Source of the DNA: Oscillospiraceae bacterium
GTDB taxonomy: Bacteria; Bacillota; Clostridia; Oscillospirales; Ruminococcaceae
Reading direction: 5' to 3'
Length of the DNA: 6,132 bases
NCBI GenBank assembly: GCA_902362965.1
Contig: CABIYQ010000036.1
Coordinates: forward strand, 1 to 6,132
Position 1 is the first letter of the stretch; the number at the start of each line of letters is the position of its first letter. Below the pieces are notes generated by a model. The model saw nothing but the letters and a program-made list of their open reading frames with translations. It was not told the origin of the DNA and searched no databases. The translations under genes were made by a program, and so were the position numbers. Of this stretch, positions 3,841-6,132 are shown in pieces.

Positions 3841-4617
3841 ATGAGAAAAATAATATCAATAGCAAACCAAAAAGGAGGGGTAGGAAAAACTACCACAACG
3901 CTGAATCTGGGTACAGCGCTTGCGTTAAAGGGGTTTAAGGTTCTGCTTATAGACCTCGATCCTCAAGCAAATCTTTCAAGCTATCTTGGATTTGAGGGCG
4001 ATGAAAATCCTACGATCAGTCACATGATGCTTAGTATTGCAAAGGGAATGAAAGTCAGTAAGGAAGATTTTGAAAGCTGTGTAAGAGTATCAGAAGCAAA
4101 CAGAATTAGTTATATTCCCTCAGATATCAACCTTGCAAATGCTGAAAGTTACCTGATGAATGCACTGTCCAGAGAAACAGTTATGAAGCGTATCCTTACA
4201 AATGAAAATCTGACCGACTATGATTATGTACTTATAGACTGTCTGCCATCATTGGGAATTTTGTTAGTCAATGCCTTGACTGCTTCGGATAATGTTATTA
4301 TTCCCGTCCAAACTCAAAAGTTTGCATATGAAGGACTGGGAAGTCTTATCAACATTTGTGAACAGGTTAAGGAGACAATCAATAAAAATCTTGAAGTTTC
4401 CGGAATAATTGCTACAATGGCAGAAAATACAAAAATGAGCAGAAATACCCTTGAAATGCTTGACACAAACTATAAAGACCTTTTGTATAAAACTGCAATA
4501 CATAAATCTGTAGAAGCCGCAAACAGTTCGGAAAGAAACAGAAGCTTGTGCCTTAACAAAAGCAAGCTTGGAAAAGAATACAAGGCGCTTGCAGAAGAAA
4601 TTATGACGAGGTGTTAA
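3841..4617 (+). CDS. parA: ParA-family partition ATPase, 258 aa
   Basis: A ParA/Soj ATPase that drives DNA segregation by ATP-dependent binding to nucleoid DNA, stimulated by ParB on its centromere. The deviant Walker A motif KGGVGKTT is at residues 11-18, with the signature Lys at 11. The Walker A' segment LLIDLDPQAN is at about 35-44, and Walker B, VLIDCLPSLG, at about 130-139. The protein starts right at the ATPase domain, with no N-terminal helix-turn-helix. It is therefore a short ParA that probably does not act as its own repressor. The start at 3841 is preferred because MRKIISIANQKGG is the normal family beginning and AAAGAAAGG (3823-3831) precedes it. An in-frame ATG at 3787 would add 18 residues translated from the palindrome region. 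ParB begins one base after its stop. No clear promoter was found upstream. Confidence 0.95.
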   Translation: MRKIISIANQKGGVGKTTTTLNLGTALALKGFKVLLIDLDPQANLSSYLGFEGDENPTISHMMLSIAKGMKVSKEDFESCVRVSEANRISYIPSDINLANAESYLMNALSRETVMKRILTNENLTDYDYVLIDCLPSLGILLVNALTASDNVIIPVQTQKFAYEGLGSLINICEQVKETINKNLEVSGIIATMAENTKMSRNTLEMLDTNYKDLLYKTAIHKSVEAANSSERNRSLCLNKSKLGKEYKALAEEIMTRC

Positions 4618-4618
4618 A

Positions 4619-5545
4619 ATGCTTGCAACATTTGATATCGGCACAATGATGTCACAGGAAAATCAGATAAAAAATATTCCGATAAGCAGTTTGGTTCCTT
4701 ATCATGACCATAAATTTCAATTGTACTCCGGAGAACGTCTGGAGGATATGGTTGAAAGCGTTAAGAAAAACGGTATACTGATTCCTATAATAGTACAGCC
4801 CTGCGGAGAGAATTATGAGATTCTCTCCGGTCATAACCGTACAAATGCAGCAAAACTTGCAGGACTTGAAACAGTTCCGGCAGTGATCAAAGAACGTCTA
4901 TCAGATGATGAAGCAGAGATGTACATGATAGAAACAAATCTCAGACAGCGTGGATTTGACGATTTGAAAATATCAGAACAGGCGGCAGTACTGGCAATGC
5001 GGCACTCAAAAATGTTCAGCGTGGAAAAGAGTCGTGCCATAAATGAGGAATTAGAAAGGCTAGACGGTAATGAGCCATCCAAAAGCAAGCTTGATATAAC
5101 AGGTGAGGAATACGGTATGAAAAAGGATTCGGTAGCACGACTGCTGAGAGTTGACAAGCTTATACCGGAACTTAAACCGTGGATAGATTCAAAGCAGCTT
5201 GCAGTCAGAGCGGCAGTGGAGCTTTCATATATTCCGGAAGAGGGACAAAAGCTTTTATACAGTATTATAAAAAGTCCTGCTAACGGAATGCTTATAAAGA
5301 TGGATATCAGGAAAGCCAAACAGCTAAGAGAAGTGTATAAAAATTGTGAAAAATTATCAAAAAGCAAAATGACGGAATTGCTTATAGGGGACTATAAAGC
5401 AAAAAAATCAGAAATGAAGTCTTTAAAGCTGCCTTCTGAATTCTACTTAAAGTATTTTGATGAAGATACTGAACCGGAAAAAGTATTGATGATAATTGAA
5501 AAAGCATTAGAAAATTATTTTAGTCCTCCGATGCTTGAAGAATAA
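4619..5545 (+). CDS. parB: ParB-family partition protein, 308 aa
   Basis: ParB binds a centromere site, spreads as a CTP-dependent clamp and activates ParA. The N-terminal domain shows IPISSLVPYHDHKFQLYSGERLEDMVESVKKNGILIPIIVQP. The nucleotide-binding box ILSGHNRTNAAKLAGL is at about residues 68-83; it has Asn where many relatives have Arg or Glu, but keeps the following Arg. The second motif, ETNLRQR, is at about 105-111. A helix-turn-helix region with EEYGMKKDSVARLLRVDKL is at about 163-181, followed by helical segments to residue 205. The C-terminal part (about 230-308) is charged and may dimerise. GAGGTG (4608-4613) inside the end of parA serves as ribosome binding site, and the genes are one base apart, so they are coupled. 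The palindromes surrounding this operon are candidates for its binding site. A second Met at residue 10 or 11 is an alternative start. Confidence 0.93.
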   Translation: MLATFDIGTMMSQENQIKNIPISSLVPYHDHKFQLYSGERLEDMVESVKKNGILIPIIVQPCGENYEILSGHNRTNAAKLAGLETVPAVIKERLSDDEAEMYMIETNLRQRGFDDLKISEQAAVLAMRHSKMFSVEKSRAINEELERLDGNEPSKSKLDITGEEYGMKKDSVARLLRVDKLIPELKPWIDSKQLAVRAAVELSYIPEEGQKLLYSIIKSPANGMLIKMDIRKAKQLREVYKNCEKLSKSKMTELLIGDYKAKKSEMKSLKLPSEFYLKYFDEDTEPEKVLMIIEKALENYFSPPMLEE

Positions 5546-5555
5546 ATTTATAAAC

Positions 5556-5585
5556 TTGACAGTTTATGGTAATAAATAGTATAAT
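5556..5585 (+). promoter_or_regulatory. Promoter of the acidic protein gene
   Basis: TTGACA (5556-5561), 18 bases, TATAAT (5580-5585). The expected start is near 5592, so palindrome copy 7 would lie at the extreme 5' end of the mRNA as a hairpin. Confidence 0.8.
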
Positions 5586-5594
5586 AATAAAAAA

Positions 5595-5609
5595 TTCGCC
5601 AATGGCGAA
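5595..5609 (+). repeat. Palindrome copy 7 (perfect)
   Basis: TTCGCCAATGGCGAA between parB and the acidic protein gene, 18 bases before the ATG and directly upstream of its ribosome binding site. Predicted to start about three bases into the transcript. Confidence 0.95.
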
Positions 5610-5627
5610 TGAGAAAGGAAAAAGATA

Positions 5628-6065
5628 ATGACAGATTGTTTTTGGCTTGAATTTGATCCGGATAAATTAGCGATCCTGAAACAGGAAGCATATGAACTGG
5701 ATTTATCCTTAGAGGAATATTTATCAGAAATGCTTGAAGATATGGTGTCTTTTAACCGAGAGAAAACCGAAGATGAAGCTAACATGGATAAATACAAGAC
5801 TATAAAATGGAAGGACAGGGAAGTTGAATCGTCTGCAATTGAAAGATTTTCAGAGGAATGGGCAAGTTATATTGAAGAAACAATTGAAGATTATTTCTTT
5901 GAAGACGAAGATGATGAAGACAGACCTTTGACTGTTAAAAGTGATGAAGAATGTATCAGATACGTAGTTGATCGATGCGGAGAAAATCTTGAAGAAGATA
6001 TGGGATTCAGATGTGAATATTTAATTGAAGAAGTAGTAAAGGACTTTCTGAATCACAGAAAATAA
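5628..6065 (+). CDS. Unrecognised very acidic protein, 145 aa
   Basis: No family recognised. About a third of the residues are Asp or Glu (46 by hand count), including the run EDEDDED near residues 91-97. The first 40 residues (FWLEFDPDKLAILKQEAYELDLSLEEYLSEMLEDMV) have a strand-helix-turn-helix pattern that could be a ribbon-helix-helix fold. The missing basic residues argue against DNA binding by charge alone. The rest is predicted helical, with a C-terminal EYLIEEVVKDFLNHRK. No membrane span or signal is seen. It has its own promoter, and AGAAAGGA (5612-5619) is the ribosome binding site. Placement after parB suggests an accessory element protein, possibly an antitoxin-like or DNA-mimic protein; this is speculation. 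Confidence 0.75.
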   Translation: MTDCFWLEFDPDKLAILKQEAYELDLSLEEYLSEMLEDMVSFNREKTEDEANMDKYKTIKWKDREVESSAIERFSEEWASYIEETIEDYFFEDEDDEDRPLTVKSDEECIRYVVDRCGENLEEDMGFRCEYLIEEVVKDFLNHRK

Positions 6066-6089
6066 ATGGTAAAAAATGTATGGTTTATA

Positions 6090-6118
6090 TTGACAAAACA
6101 AAACATATATGATATAAT
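6090..6118 (+). promoter_or_regulatory. Strong promoter for a gene beyond the window
   Basis: TTGACA (6090-6095), 17 bases, TATAAT (6113-6118) with TGA giving an extended -10. Transcription would start near 6125, and the gene lies past the window end. A/T-rich sequence with no terminator separates it from the acidic protein gene. Confidence 0.8.
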
Positions 6119-6132
6119 ATATATAAAGAGAT

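Noticed and set aside
4831..5367. 178-aa open frame on the - strand inside parB
   Set aside because: Ser- and Leu-rich translation antisense to a clear ParB domain; typical shadow frame without start signals.
477..5609. CRISPR array made of the palindrome copies
   Set aside because: Spacing ranges from about 200 to 1800 bases, the intervals are genes, and no cas gene is present.

Overview
This window looks like part of a mobile element, either a conjugative plasmid or an integrative element with plasmid-type maintenance genes. The likely host is an AT-rich Gram-positive Clostridia-type bacterium, plausibly a Ruminococcaceae relative. The evidence is strong purine-rich ribosome binding sites, consensus sigma-A promoters (TTGACA, often with an extended TGnTATAAT -10), a Firmicutes-type holin-like type I toxin, and the pairing of ssb, parA, parB and ribbon-helix-helix genes. 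The host assignment is inference; no rRNA or phylogenetic marker is present.

Layout. (1) 1-84: the end of a probable insertion sequence whose leftward gene starts at base 13. (2) 86-469: single-stranded DNA-binding protein lacking its usual N-terminal residues, exactly where the insertion sequence abuts it. (3) 510-2411: a very AT-rich block with two paralogous small one-helix membrane peptides (48 and 60 aa) followed by three unrecognised multi-spanning membrane proteins. (4) 2412-2825: a complete candidate type I toxin-antitoxin module. It has a 29-aa holin-like toxin on the + strand and a convergent antisense RNA on the - strand, which share a bidirectional terminator. (5) 2851-3245: a ribbon-helix-helix repressor gene on the - strand and a divergent control region with two copies of a 13-bp operator-like element. 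(6) 3246-3713: an unrecognised 155-aa protein. (7) 3841-5545: a parA-parB operon. (8) 5628-6065: an unrecognised, very acidic 145-aa protein with its own promoter, followed by another strong promoter that leaves the window.

The most striking feature is a 15-bp palindrome, TTCGCCAATGGCGAA or its complement. It is present six times perfectly (479, 2439, 2811, 3213, 3805, 5595) and once in decayed form (693). Every copy is intergenic and the copies separate each functional module from the next. Before five genes the palindrome lies 16-21 nt upstream of the start codon, directly upstream of the ribosome binding site. Two copies in mirror orientation bracket the toxin-antitoxin module. It could be a distributed centromere (parS-like) for the ParB encoded here, a leader hairpin, or the boundary of a modular or mobile cassette; the sequence alone does not decide.

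Together, segregation (ParA/ParB), post-segregational killing (type I toxin-antitoxin) and an RHH-controlled divergent unit form a stability region. The AT-rich membrane gene block appears to be a later insert of unknown function.
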